Shown: positions 1 to 6,789, numbered from the stretch's first letter. The stretch is DNA of 64,000 nucleotides from CBDCZI01 sp965224495 (GCA_965224495.1 CBDCZI010000022.1:1-64000); one strand, 5' to 3'. Program-made: numbers and translations. Notes: generated from the sequence alone by a model not told the origin.

Positions 1-120
1 GGCGAAGTCAAAGAAGGCGACACGTTGATAGCGAAATTAAACAAAGACAAAACAGGTATTGTATTTACGGTAAAAAAGAAAAAGAAAAAACCGAAAGAAG
101 ATACTGAAAAAGCCGAATAA
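1..120 (+). CDS. C-terminal end of an unidentified protein
   Basis: This is the last 39 codons of a gene that begins before the window; the frame is open from base 1 to a TAA stop. The tail reads GEVKEGDTLIAKL, then a lysine-rich stretch (six lysines in a row) and an acidic end. A short 'G-x-V-K-x-GD-x-L' strand before a charged tail resembles the C-terminus of the exonuclease VII large subunit (XseA), but 39 residues are too few to say. A strong terminator follows 9 bases after the stop, so it is the last gene of its transcript. Confidence 0.6.
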   Translation, partial: GEVKEGDTLIAKLNKDKTGIVFTVKKKKKKPKEDTEKAE

Positions 121-128
121 ACAAAATG

Positions 129-154
129 GGTCGATGAAAATCGACCTTTTTTTT
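129..154 (+). terminator. Rho-independent terminator
   Basis: A 6-bp stem GGTCGA/TCGACC with a TGAAAA loop is followed directly by eight T residues. It closes the transcript of the partial gene at the window start and separates it from the OmpA gene. Confidence 0.85.
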
Positions 155-273
155 ATGTTTTACAGAAAAATAACACCTTTTTTTACGTCCTTTTTATTTT
201 AGTTGAAGTATAATAGGTATTGGAATATTAAAAAGACTTACTTTTAATAAACTTTTAACAAAAAAACAGAATT

Positions 274-957
274 ATGAAGTACTTAAACAAAATAATGATT
301 GCCTTGATGGTGATGAGTATGTTCGCCTCATGTGCAACATGGAACAAAATTAGCAACACAGCCAAAGGTGCTGGTATTGGTGCTGTCGCAGGTGGAGCAG
401 CAGGAGCTGTTATCGGTAAAGTTGCAGGTAACACAGCTGTGGGGGCGGTTATTGGAGCAGCAGTAGGTGGTACAGCAGGAGCACTTATTGGTAGAAGAAT
501 GGATAAGCAACAAAAAGAAATGCAAAATGATTTCAAAGGAGCAACAATTACACGTGTTGGAGAAGGGATCATTATTACTTTTGCTTCAGGTATCTTGTTT
601 GATTACAACAAATCAAGTTTACAACCAGCATCTAAAGCTAATTTAGACCAATTGGTAGCTACCCTTAAAAAGTATGACGATACCAATTTATTGATTGTTG
701 GTCACACAGATGATAAAGGAGCTGATGACTACAACAAAACATTGTCAGAAAAAAGAGCACAATCTGTAACTAACTATGTATCTCAGCATGGTATTACAAC
801 TTCAAGAGTTACTTTAGAAGGTAAAGGAGAGGTTGAACCATTAGGAGACAACACAACAGACGCAGGTAGAGCACAAAACAGAAGAGTTGAGGTTGCTATC
901 TTTGCAAACAAAAAAATGCAAAGAATGGCAAAAAGAGGAGAATTAGTTGTTGACTAA
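274..957 (+). CDS. OmpA-family outer-membrane lipoprotein with glycine-zipper segment
   Basis: A 227-residue lipoprotein that probably tethers the outer membrane to peptidoglycan. The signal peptide ends in the lipobox MFASC (Cys20). Residues 32-74 are a Gly/Ala-rich glycine-zipper segment (repeated GAxxGGxxGAxxG), likely membrane-associated. Residues 107-210 are an OmpA C-terminal domain: GHTDDKG (Asp146), LSEKRAQSV (Arg161) and GRAQNRRVEV near 198-207, the residues known to bind diaminopimelate in this family. The length is normal for glycine-zipper/OmpA lipoproteins. It is monocistronic, with terminators before and after. The ATG start is supported by the signal peptide directly behind it. 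Confidence 0.93.
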   Translation: MKYLNKIMIALMVMSMFASCATWNKISNTAKGAGIGAVAGGAAGAVIGKVAGNTAVGAVIGAAVGGTAGALIGRRMDKQQKEMQNDFKGATITRVGEGIIITFASGILFDYNKSSLQPASKANLDQLVATLKKYDDTNLLIVGHTDDKGADDYNKTLSEKRAQSVTNYVSQHGITTSRVTLEGKGEVEPLGDNTTDAGRAQNRRVEVAIFANKKMQRMAKRGELVVD

Positions 958-982
958 TCACCCTTTACCATAAATAATAAGG

Positions 983-1012
983 AAAGCCTTCACGAAAGTG
1001 GAGGCTTTTTTT
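983..1012 (+). terminator. Rho-independent terminator of the OmpA gene
   Basis: An 11-bp stem (AAAGCCTTCAC with GTGGAGGCTTT, one G-T pair) has a GAAA tetraloop and runs into a T tract. It starts 26 bases after the ompA-like stop codon. Confidence 0.9.
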
Positions 1013-1093
1013 GTGCTCATAAAGTAATGAAAAACGAGTAGTTGGAGCTTACCCTTTTCGTCGGACTGATTTGTTTAAGGCGTAGATTTATCA

Positions 1094-1195
1094 TCGATAG
1101 AAATAGAAATAACCGATAAAACAAGCAACGGGTCGGGCTTTCGGCTAAATCTTTTTAGGGCTGAAAAAGCCCTAAAAAGGATACCGCCTCAATAG
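1094..1195 (+). repeat. Dispersed intergenic element, copy A
   Basis: First of five related intergenic elements. Order of parts: TCGATAG, a degenerate 'ACCGA', the box GGGTCGGGCTTTCGGCTA (1129-1146), a hairpin CTTTTTAGGGCT/AGCCCTAAAAAG (1151-1162 and 1168-1179, loop GAAAA), then GGATACCGCCTC. The 3' part (CTATCCCTAAGCCG in copy C) has been lost here. It contains no ORF. It lies in the 425-bp gap between the OmpA terminator and the RAYT unit. The function is unknown. Confidence 0.8.
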
Positions 1196-1199
1196 AGAT

Positions 1200-1239
1200 A
1201 GTTACCTGTATAGTTGTATTCACAACTATACAGGTAACT
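1200..1239. repeat. 18-bp perfect inverted repeat
   Basis: AGTTACCTGTATAGTTGT is followed by a 4-base ATTC loop and its exact reverse complement. It is not followed by a T tract, so it is not a normal terminator. It sits between repeat copy A and the REP/RAYT unit. It could be a cruciform site, an RNA hairpin or an old mobile-element end. The rest of the gap up to 1350 shows only a loose AACGGC...GCCGTT inverted pair (about 1260 and 1333). Confidence 0.8.
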
Positions 1240-1350
1240 TAAGTTTACAATACACCACAAACGGCATTGCTATGGTCTGTTTACTTTGTGCCTTTCAGTT
1301 TAGGCATATTGCACTCGTTGTAAACGAGCTCTAGCCGTTAGTTGTCATAC

Positions 1351-1378
1351 CCCCACTGGTCTAAGCGTCTCGCTTAGG
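1351..1378 (+). repeat. REP palindrome R1
   Basis: CCCCACTGGT followed by the hairpin CTAAGCG-TCT-CGCTTAG (7-bp stem, 3-base loop). Left boundary of RAYT unit 1. The GGT-type head before the stem and the stem-loop are typical of REP sequences served by RAYT transposases. Confidence 0.8.
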
Positions 1379-1382
1379 CTTC

Positions 1383-1746
1383 TCAATCTAAATAATATAT
1401 CTCTACTTCTCCTTTAACTCCTTCGTAATCCTTAGCACTACTAAACAACCACGCAGATGGATTATCAACAAATCCTGCTTCTACTGGATTGTTATGAATA
1501 TAGTCTAAACGCTGCTGAATCACCTCATTTGTATTCAACTCAATTGGGTGATTATGTTGTTGCCAAAACTGAAACCCTTTGTTGTTTGAATTCTTATCTC
1601 CAGCTCTTTTCTTTTTGACAATATTTAATCGACTCAATGAAAATATTTCGATACTCGTGACGAATAAAAACATCAAGCCAATAAACAATTGTAAATGTTA
1701 CAAAATAAAATTTTTCTTGGTCTCGAATCTTATACTTCCTTCCCAT
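1383..1746 (-). pseudogene. RAYT (REP-associated tyrosine transposase) remnant, internally deleted
   Basis: Read from the ATG at 1746 it begins MGRKYKIRDQEKFYFVTFT, the N-terminus of Y1-type transposases, and runs to 'IKYCQKEK'. A deletion of about 190 bp, relative to the copy at 5319-5869, then fuses it out of frame to the C-terminal part (RAGDKNSNNKGFQFWQQHNHP ... IHNNPVEAGFV). The deleted section held the HVH metal-binding motif. It cannot encode an active enzyme. The deletion joint falls at short GAAAAGAGC/CTTTT-rich sequences, which suggests slippage between microhomologies. Confidence 0.88.
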
Positions 1747-1818
1747 TCATAAAATAACTAGTTAAAACATCAATTTATAAAAAATCTCTTGGTTCTACAA
1801 ATACTACTGTATTAAAGT

Positions 1819-1844
1819 CTAAGCGAGACGCTTAGACCTGTGGG
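1819..1844 (-). repeat. REP palindrome R2
   Basis: CTAAGCG-AGA-CGCTTAG followed by ACCTGTGGG, the inverted counterpart of R1 with one change in the head (CCACAGG instead of CCACTGG). Right boundary of RAYT unit 1. It supplies the premature stop of the lipoprotein ORF next to it. Confidence 0.8.
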
Positions 1845-2071
1845 TCCAATCTAATTGACTTATAATACCCTTTAAAAACCGTAGACAGCTTATCCTTCAC
1901 TAAGTATTCAGGCACTAATTTCCCTACAAAATCTTCAAGACTATACTTTTTACTCTCCTCTACATGATTTTGTTTATTTATGCTTGGTTGAATAGCCGAT
2001 TCCTTGATATTCGAACCATTACAAGCAAATACCACTATCAATAATGGGATAGTCCATCTTAAACTCATCAT
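1832..2071 (-). pseudogene. 3'-truncated lipoprotein gene
   Basis: The ORF starts at tandem ATGs (2071/2068) as MMSLRWTIPLLIVVFACNGS, a lipoprotein signal with its lipobox Cys in 'VFAC'. About 50 residues follow before the frame enters REP R2 and stops at 'LDPQV', residues that derive from the REP. The original 3' end has been removed by the RAYT unit. The mature part has no domain I recognise. The preceding gene (fragment 2073-2210) ends 2 bases before this start, so the two were an operon. Confidence 0.65.
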
Positions 2072-2072
2072 T

Positions 2073-2210
2073 TTACTCACATGCAACCTTCACTTGTTCT
2101 AACTCATATTTTAAAGAATCAAGATAAGCTAATATTACCCCAAGAGAAGAATTATCCTGACTATATATTCCCTGAAACATTTCTTCCTTTATTTTGCGGT
2201 CACATTGAAT
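2073..2210 (-). pseudogene. Gene fragment cut by the IS3 element
   Basis: About 45 codons ending ...YLDSLKYELEQVKVACE-stop. Upstream the frame runs straight into the left end of the IS3 element (2211), and everything earlier in that frame is IS sequence. No match to its 5' half is visible on the far side of the IS (3723 onward), so the insertion was followed by rearrangement or deletion. The function is unknown; it is the upstream partner of the truncated lipoprotein. Confidence 0.6.
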
Positions 2211-2268
2211 TAGCCCCTTAAAGGTTCGGACATTATTATATATCAAAAAGTATAATAAATTTGTAATT

Positions 2269-2583
2269 ATGTCAAAAAGAAGAACGTTTAGCAAAGAAAC
2301 CAAGCAGTCGATATTAGAAGAGGCTAAAACAAATGGGGTTAATGTAACTTTATTAAAGTATGGGATTTATCCTGCCACTTATTATTCATGGAAGAAGAAG
2401 TTTGCTCAAATGGGTGAAGCAGGGTTTCGTCATGGTATGACTCCAGAGCATTTGAAAGAGATAAAACGCTTAGAAAAAGAGAATAACCTTCTCAAGAAGT
2501 TATTGGCAGAAAAGGAGTTAGAAGGTCATTTAAAAGATGAATTGCTAAAAAAGAAACGTGCCTGGGAGAAAAGAAACAAATAG
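2269..2583 (+). CDS. IS3-family transposase OrfA (DNA-binding subunit)
   Basis: A 104-residue protein that recognises the IS ends. Residues 1-60 form a helix-turn-helix of the IS3/IS911 OrfA type (KRRTFSKETKQSILEEA ... GIYPATYYSWKKKF). Residues 65-100 are a leucine-zipper-like coiled coil (IKRLEKENNLLKKLLAEKELE) used for multimerisation. The gene lies just inside the left inverted repeat. OrfB is in the -1 frame and would be made as an OrfAB fusion by slippage at 2547-2553. Confidence 0.92.
   Translation: MSKRRTFSKETKQSILEEAKTNGVNVTLLKYGIYPATYYSWKKKFAQMGEAGFRHGMTPEHLKEIKRLEKENNLLKKLLAEKELEGHLKDELLKKKRAWEKRNK
2547..2553 (+). other. Programmed -1 frameshift site (A6G heptamer)
   Basis: The codons CTA AAA AAG of orfA form the slippery heptamer A_AAA_AAG. 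A -1 slip continues in the orfB frame as LKKETCLGEKKQIVSRF, with no stop before the orfB body. This is the classical IS3-family arrangement for producing the OrfAB transposase. Confidence 0.85.
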
Positions 2584-2621
2584 TTTCAAGATTTATTTGT
2601 TTAGGCTTAAAAAGAGATGTA

Positions 2622-3662
2622 GTGTTAGGGATTTCAAAACTTTCAAAACATCAATATTACTATAAGCCAACAGGTAAACTCTCAGGCAGGACTCCGTCAT
2701 CAACGACACTGAAGTTAGTTGATAATTCGTTAAAAGACATTAGTAACAAGCAAGTATTGTTTGATATTCGTGATTGTCAAGAGGATGAAGGTACAAATTA
2801 TGGATATCATAAAATGACCTGTGAATTACAGCAAAAAGGCTATTACATCAACCATAAAAAGGTTTATCGCTTAATGAAGTTGGAAGGGTTACTTAAACCA
2901 AAACATCAAAGAGCAAGTAAAACATATGCTAAATATAGAGTTGTTTGTCCCGAATCACCGTTAAGTTTAATCGAAATGGATATCAAACAAGTTTGGGTAA
3001 CCGAGAATAGAAGTCACGCTTATATTTTAACGATTATAGATACATTTACTCGTTTTGTCTTACATAGAATTGTTGGCTTCTCAATGAAGGCTGTACAGGT
3101 CAAAAAAGCATGGGAATATGTGATTGAAAACTACTTACAACCAGCTGATTTATTAAATAAAAAAATAAGTATTGAAGTCCGCAATGATAATGGGCCACAA
3201 TTTATAGCCAAAACAGTAAGGGAATTCTTTGATGAAAATCATTTGAATCAAGTATTTACACACCCTTATACTCCTCAGGAGAATGGACACATAGAAAGCT
3301 TTCATGCTATTTTATCAAACTCATTAGGTAAGAATCCTTTTTGGAGTATTCAAGAGTTAGAACATAAATTAAATGACTTTTACCCCAAATATAACAGTGT
3401 ACGTTTGCATAGTTCAATAGCAAATTTAACACCTTATCACTTTTGGAAACTATGGGAGAATGGTTTAATAGACCGTAAGGTGTTAAAGCATAAAAAAGTG
3501 AAATTTAAACTTAAAATGCCATATCAAGAATTGTCAAGTAACCTGAATTTAAAGGAAATTCCTTGTTTGTTTCATGATGGAGTAATAAACCATAAAGAAA
3601 CACTTGGAAAAGTAACTAAGCTTGATGTTTTTGAAAAACAATTAGTAGCAGTTCCTTGTTAA
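2622..3662 (+). CDS. IS3-family transposase OrfB (DDE catalytic subunit)
   Basis: A 346-residue catalytic part, extended at its N-terminus in the OrfAB fusion. It has an HTH_21-type region (NYGYHKMTCELQQKGYYINHKKVYRLMK) and an rve integrase core. The DDE acids are in MDIKQVW, NDNGPQF and NGHIESFHAI. The motif HPYTPQENGHIESF is diagnostic for IS3-group OrfB. The C-terminal 60 residues lie beyond the core and look ordinary. The ATG at 2622 is probably not the main start; the open frame reaches back into orfA through the slippery site. Confidence 0.92.
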   Translation: MLGISKLSKHQYYYKPTGKLSGRTPSSTTLKLVDNSLKDISNKQVLFDIRDCQEDEGTNYGYHKMTCELQQKGYYINHKKVYRLMKLEGLLKPKHQRASKTYAKYRVVCPESPLSLIEMDIKQVWVTENRSHAYILTIIDTFTRFVLHRIVGFSMKAVQVKKAWEYVIENYLQPADLLNKKISIEVRNDNGPQFIAKTVREFFDENHLNQVFTHPYTPQENGHIESFHAILSNSLGKNPFWSIQELEHKLNDFYPKYNSVRLHSSIANLTPYHFWKLWENGLIDRKVLKHKKVKFKLKMPYQELSSNLNLKEIPCLFHDGVINHKETLGKVTKLDVFEKQLVAVPC

Positions 3663-3826
3663 TTGGAAAAAATAACGATATTACCAAACTAAAAATAAGA
3701 TTGTCCGATTAATAGGGGGCTAGACCATATTGACTGTTTTTTTTTGATTAATCCATTAATCATCCAACATATCTATGGTATATATTGATAGGAAAGTATA
3801 AAATTTATTAATTTAATGGAAAAAAT

Positions 3827-4294
3827 ATGATATTAGCAACACTAGGATTTGTAATGGCAGGGGTGTTTTCATTGTATCAGTTCTTGATTTTGTTACTGCA
3901 AACACTAAAAACTTTTAAATGGCGTAATGTGAAAGGTGAAATTATATCCTCAAAATTCATCTACGAAAGTTTTGGGAATGGTATTAATGATAATGGTTTA
4001 ATATTAAAAATACTATACACCTACAAGGTAGAAGATATTGGATATGAAGCTAGTAGAAGAAAATTCGGTATTAATTTTCACAGAAATCTACCTAAATCTC
4101 ACCTAAGTAAAAAAATCCCTTTTGCTTTAAGAAAAGGAAATAAGGTTAAAGTATACTTTAACCCTAAAAAACCACAAGATGCTACTTTGGATAAAAGCAT
4201 CCAACCTGAAATTTTCCTTTTTTTGGTTGGTGCTATAATAAGTTTTGCTATTTCTACTTATATCTATTTTATTCTTTTACCATCTTCGGAATAG
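3827..4294 (+). CDS. DUF3592-like membrane protein
   Basis: A 155-residue protein with a hydrophobic segment at about 3-28, a soluble middle and a second hydrophobic segment at about 127-150. The middle (WRNVKGEIISSKF ... YTYKVEDIGYEAS ... KGNKVKVYFNPKKPQDATL) matches the DUF3592 pattern, with the 'V-x-V-Y-[FY]-(N/D)-P-x-(N/K)-P' strand typical of the family. The function of the family is unknown. Its 3' end overlaps the convergent MORN lipoprotein gene by 31 bp. It lies between the IS3 element and other mobile debris and appears intact. Confidence 0.75.
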   Translation: MILATLGFVMAGVFSLYQFLILLLQTLKTFKWRNVKGEIISSKFIYESFGNGINDNGLILKILYTYKVEDIGYEASRRKFGINFHRNLPKSHLSKKIPFALRKGNKVKVYFNPKKPQDATLDKSIQPEIFLFLVGAIISFAISTYIYFILLPSSE

Positions 4295-4890
4295 ACTCGA
4301 TTCTCAATAAAATTTTCTTTGTCGTCATAAAATTTCCATTCTCCAATTTGACGACTTTCTTTTGCTACACCCTTAGCAAATAAAGCTCCATTTGAATGAT
4401 ATTTCTCGACCATTCCTGAGATACTTCCATTTTTCCAATACGATTTTTCTTGAATATTACCGTTTTCATAATAATGTATAAATAAGCTGTCTTGTATACC
4501 GTTTTTAAAATAGGAAATTTGGTTAACCGAACTATCTTGATAAAACAAAGTAGTTTTACCGTGCTGTCTACCATTTAGAAAATAGCCTTTAAGTCTTACA
4601 TTACCATTGTTATGGTATTTCACAAATCCTCCCTCTGCTTTTCCCATATTGAAAAAAGACTTTTCCTTAATTACACCTGATTCAAAATACTCTATAAACA
4701 CACCATGCTGTAAGCCTTTCTTCCATTCGGTTCTTGTCCTTTCTTTTCCACTTTCAAAATATGAAACACTCAAACTATCTATACTACTTTCGATTATTGA
4801 AACATCTTTTGTCTCTATATTATCAACAGTACTTTTTTCAGTACAAGAAGCAAAGAAGATAACTCCTAATAATAAACTTAATTTTCTCAT
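4264..4890 (-). CDS. MORN-variant-repeat lipoprotein (YwqK-like)
   Basis: A 208-residue lipoprotein: MRKLSLLLGVIFFASC (lipobox FASC, Cys16), then a short Ser/Thr/acidic linker, then about six MORN-variant repeats of the form 'YFESGxIKExSFFNxGKxxGxxVKYHxNGNVRLKGYF'. Such proteins are often labelled 'toxin-antitoxin YwqK family antitoxin', but nothing nearby supports a toxin-antitoxin role. A surface-anchored binding scaffold is the safer reading. It is convergent with, and overlaps by 31 bp, the DUF3592 gene. A second MORN-variant protein, fused to a cytochrome c motif, is at 21099. Confidence 0.8.
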   Translation of the reverse strand: MRKLSLLLGVIFFASCTEKSTVDNIETKDVSIIESSIDSLSVSYFESGKERTRTEWKKGLQHGVFIEYFESGVIKEKSFFNMGKAEGGFVKYHNNGNVRLKGYFLNGRQHGKTTLFYQDSSVNQISYFKNGIQDSLFIHYYENGNIQEKSYWKNGSISGMVEKYHSNGALFAKGVAKESRQIGEWKFYDDKENFIENRVYSEDGKRIK

Positions 4891-4914
4891 AATATTTAAT
4901 TTAAGTATCTGTTG

Positions 4915-4942
4915 CCCCTACTGGTCTAAGCGTCTCGCTTTG
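4915..4942 (+). repeat. REP palindrome R3 (imperfect)
   Basis: CCCCTACTGGT followed by CTAAGCG-TCT-CGCTTTG. The last two bases of the stem are mismatched compared with R1/R4, so the unit has decayed. It forms the first part of the 263-bp repeat L1 and has no RAYT gene attached. Confidence 0.7.
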
Positions 4943-5177
4943 ACCCGCATAACAAGAATGCATAAACACGAAAGAATACCGTTTAATGTCTTTGCTAGAA
5001 AGGGTAGTGTCCATATTAGTGTGTCTGCGGAGGTTAAAAAGTTTTCAATAAATTAATAAGCACATATTGGTTTATCTCTTTCTTTTTAATTTCTCTTCCA
5101 AGTTAAAATTATAAATTGGATATCTATATGTTTTTTCTGTTTTATCCATTGCTGTACTGGTCTAGCCCCCTATTAAT
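4915..5177. repeat. 263-bp long direct repeat, copy L1
   Basis: Identical by eye to 6762-7024. It begins with an imperfect REP (R3 at 4915-4942, 3' arm CGCTTTG instead of CGCTTAG), continues through about 220 bp with no convincing gene, and ends in ACTGGTC followed by TAGCCCCCTATTAAT, the terminal sequence of the IS3 element. It contains a 'GTCC...AGTGTGTCT' motif (about 5009-5025) that recurs in degenerate form at 5198-5216, probably a second, older IS end. Perfect identity over 263 bp points to recent duplication or gene conversion. Confidence 0.85.
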
Positions 5178-5188
5178 CGGACAATCTT
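5159..5188 (-). repeat. Solo IS3 right end
   Basis: GGTCTAGCCCCCTATTAATC and the next bases GGACAATCTT are identical to the complement of the IS3 right end plus its 4-base flank (3697-3726). No IS body is attached: sequence beyond 5188 is unrelated to the IS. It is the scar of an excised or recombined element, and the join may have formed by recombination with the IS at 2211-3722. Confidence 0.75.
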
Positions 5189-5286
5189 GATACCGTCCAA
5201 AAAAGTGTGTCTAGGTTATAAAAGTTTCCAACAATTTAACAAGTTTGTAATAGCAATAAAACAAATTAGATTAAAGAGTCAGATAC

Positions 5287-5314
5287 CCCCACTGGTCTAA
5301 GCGTCTCGCTTAGG
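5287..5314 (+). repeat. REP palindrome R4
   Basis: CCCCACTGGT plus CTAAGCG-TCT-CGCTTAG, identical to R1. Left boundary of RAYT unit 2. Confidence 0.8.
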
Positions 5315-5318
5315 CTTC

Positions 5319-5869
5319 TCAATCTAAATAATATATCTCTACTTCTCCTTTAACTCCTTCGTAATCCTTAGCACTACTAAACAACCACGCAGATGGATTA
5401 TCAACAAATCCTGCTTCTACTGGGTTGTTATGAATATAGTCTAAACGCTGCTGAATCACCTCATTTGTATCCAACTCAATTGGGTGATTATGTTGTTGCC
5501 AAAACTGAAACCCTTTGTTGTTTGAATTCTTATCTCCAGCTCTTTTCATCATCCAAATCAACCATTCTCTCCTACTTTCTTGCGGATTATTCTCTAAATA
5601 CTTCCTAATATGTCTAGACGTGTAACTTTTCAAGTCCCTAATATATCTTCAAGCTTTTCATCCCCCTTAGTCCCTAATGCCAAATGTACATGACTCGTCA
5701 TGATACAATAAGCTCCGAGTAATAATCCTTTTTCTTTTTGACAATATTTAATCGACTCAATGAAAATATTTCGATATTCTTGACGAATAAAAACATCAAG
5801 CCAATAAACGATTGTAAATGTTACAAAATAAAATTTTTCTTGGTCTCGAATCTTATACTTCCTTCCCAT
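5319..5869 (-). pseudogene. RAYT-type Y1 transposase, single frameshift
   Basis: The two overlapping reading frames together give one protein of about 183 residues. The first half, MGRKYKIRDQEKFYFVTFT to LEDIL, holds the HUH-like MTSHVHLAL motif. The second half, RDLKSYTSRHIRKYLENN to the C-terminus, contains IHNNPVEAGFV. The frame changes near 5640-5646 at GAAGATATATTAGGG. Adding one T (GAT ATT ATT AGG) restores the normal EDIIRD motif, so a 1-base deletion is the likely cause. Everything else is complete. Y1/REP-associated transposases are single-strand nickases that act on REP palindromes. Confidence 0.87.
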
Positions 5870-5946
5870 TCATAAAATAGCTAGTTAAAATATCAATTTA
5901 TAAAAAATCTCTTGGTTCTACAAATAGTACTGTATCATTAAAAAGT

Positions 5947-5974
5947 CTAAGCGAGACGCTTAGACCAGTGGGGA
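5947..5974 (-). repeat. REP palindrome R5
   Basis: CTAAGCG-AGA-CGCTTAG followed by ACCAGTGGGG, the exact inverted counterpart of R4. Right boundary of RAYT unit 2. Confidence 0.8.
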
Positions 5975-6022
5975 CACTCATAAAAACAACTAACAGAAAA
6001 TAGTTTTTCATCATCAGATAAG

Positions 6023-6565
6023 TTACCACTCAATTTTTTCAATATAATATCCTCTATAACCTCCCTCTTTCAATATCAGACTAAGACAAGATGGAAGTTC
6101 ACCTTTTAATTTCTTCGCCTGAACTTCTGGAATAAGAACTTCATTTTCAACTCCATTGTACTCCAAAATCAAGTAGCCTCCAATAAACTCTCTATGCGGC
6201 TTATAGTCACCATATTCAACAACTGGAACACATTCTTTTATCTCTTCGCTTTTTACTGTCGATTTTACGTAAAAAAGTAAAGAAAAATAAAGAAATCCAT
6301 ACACACAAAAGAATATATATATTACAGCTATCATTCCAAAAAGAATTTTCTTTACAAAAGCTCCTCTCATAGCCAACCATAACACTATAAAAACAATTAA
6401 ACTCAAAAGTAAAGACGGTATAAAAATCACATCCTTCACCTTAACAAAAAAATATCCTTCTAAAAATAAAAGTCCACACAAACCTATTAATCCAATAGGA
6501 AGAAACAACAAGAACCATTTCGGCACTCTGATACTAAATAAAAGTATTAAACCTACTACACTCAT
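6023..6565 (-). CDS. Multi-pass membrane protein of unknown function
   Basis: A 180-residue protein. The first about 100 residues are four hydrophobic segments (roughly 2-20, 22-42, 44-66, 73-98). A soluble C-terminal domain of about 80 residues follows (VPVVEYGDYKPHREFIGGYLILEYNGVENEVLIPEVQAKKLKG...). I do not recognise a family. It starts 5 bases after the end of the SPOR-domain remnant on the same strand and may once have been co-transcribed with it. It lies between RAYT unit 2 and repeat L2 and may be passenger DNA of the island. Confidence 0.6.
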   Translation of the reverse strand: MSVVGLILLFSIRVPKWFLLFLPIGLIGLCGLLFLEGYFFVKVKDVIFIPSLLLSLIVFIVLWLAMRGAFVKKILFGMIAVIYIFFCVYGFLYFSLLFYVKSTVKSEEIKECVPVVEYGDYKPHREFIGGYLILEYNGVENEVLIPEVQAKKLKGELPSCLSLILKEGGYRGYYIEKIEW

Positions 6566-6569
6566 TTTT

Positions 6570-6761
6570 CTAAAAAGCTGGATCTTTAGGTACTACTTCT
6601 TTTGCTCTCGATATATCAGATCTATTAATCCGAACCTTATACAAACCGTTTTCACTCACAATCCATGCTTTAACCCCATTTTTTCTCTAACTTCTTCTTT
6701 CTTCTTTCTTCTTTTAGCTCCTGATTCCTTAGAAAAAGCCCCTGCTTGTCCAGGAACTTCC
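6570..6761 (-). pseudogene. Frameshifted SPOR-domain gene remnant
   Basis: No single frame is long, but pieces in successive frames read like one SPOR domain. They are PGQAGAFSKES (the 'QxGAFxxxxxA' start), then KEERRKKKLEKKWG in another frame, then VKAWIVSENGLYKVRI with 'RAKEVVPKDPAF' and a stop at 6570-6572. The pattern 'GAF...A..L...G..a.IV...GLYRVR' is diagnostic of SPOR, which binds septal peptidoglycan. The 5' end is cut by repeat L2. At least two frameshifts and a truncation mark it as dead. Confidence 0.65.
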
Positions 6762-6789
6762 CCCCTACTGGTCTAAGCGTCTCGCTTTG
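6762..6789 (+). repeat. REP palindrome R6 (imperfect)
   Basis: Identical to R3 and starting repeat L2. It carries the same stem mismatch, as expected if L2 was duplicated after R3 had decayed. Confidence 0.7.

Larger units (their letters stand above)
1351..1844 (-). mobile_element. REP-bracketed RAYT unit 1 (defective)
   Basis: Two REP palindromes in inverted orientation (1351-1378 and 1819-1844) bracket a broken RAYT-type transposase. The whole unit, including the REP-to-gene spacers, is nearly the same as 5286-5974, apart from an internal deletion of roughly 190 bp and a few substitutions. Unit 1 cuts the downstream end of the lipoprotein gene at 1832-2071: the ORF runs into the REP and stops there. 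It is therefore a mobile unit that inserted into a gene and then lost part of its transposase. Confidence 0.75.
2211..3722 (+). mobile_element. IS3-family insertion sequence, apparently intact
   Basis: A 1.51-kb element with imperfect terminal inverted repeats: left TAGCCCCTTAAAGGTTCGGACA, right end (complement) TAGCCCCCTATTAATCGGACA; the alignment needs one gap. It carries orfA and orfB in the usual overlapping -1 arrangement with a slippery heptamer, and all three catalytic acids are present. No clear target-site duplication flanks it (cacattgaat on the left, gaccatattg on the right), so the ends have probably rearranged since insertion. A 30-bp copy of its right end, with the same GGTC flank, occurs alone near 5159-5188. 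Confidence 0.85.
5286..5974 (-). mobile_element. REP-bracketed RAYT unit 2
   Basis: A 689-bp unit: REP R4 (5287-5314), spacer, RAYT gene with one frameshift, spacer, inverted REP R5 (5947-5974). It matches unit 1 (1351-1844) throughout, except for unit 1's internal deletion and a few substitutions. Identity extends through both spacers and stops at the REP heads, so REP-gene-REP moved or was copied as one block. Confidence 0.8.

Noticed and set aside
255..572. Antisense ORF of 105 codons, rich in Ala, Pro and Thr
   Set aside because: It mirrors the Gly/Ala-rich zipper of the OmpA gene; codon bias only.
1260..1340. AACGGC...GCCGTT pair that might be an integron attC site
   Set aside because: The GTTRRRY core-site consensus is not met and there is no integrase or cassette array.
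4607..5056. Plus-strand ORF of 149 codons
   Set aside because: It is antisense to the MORN lipoprotein and runs into repeat L1. It has no recognisable domain.
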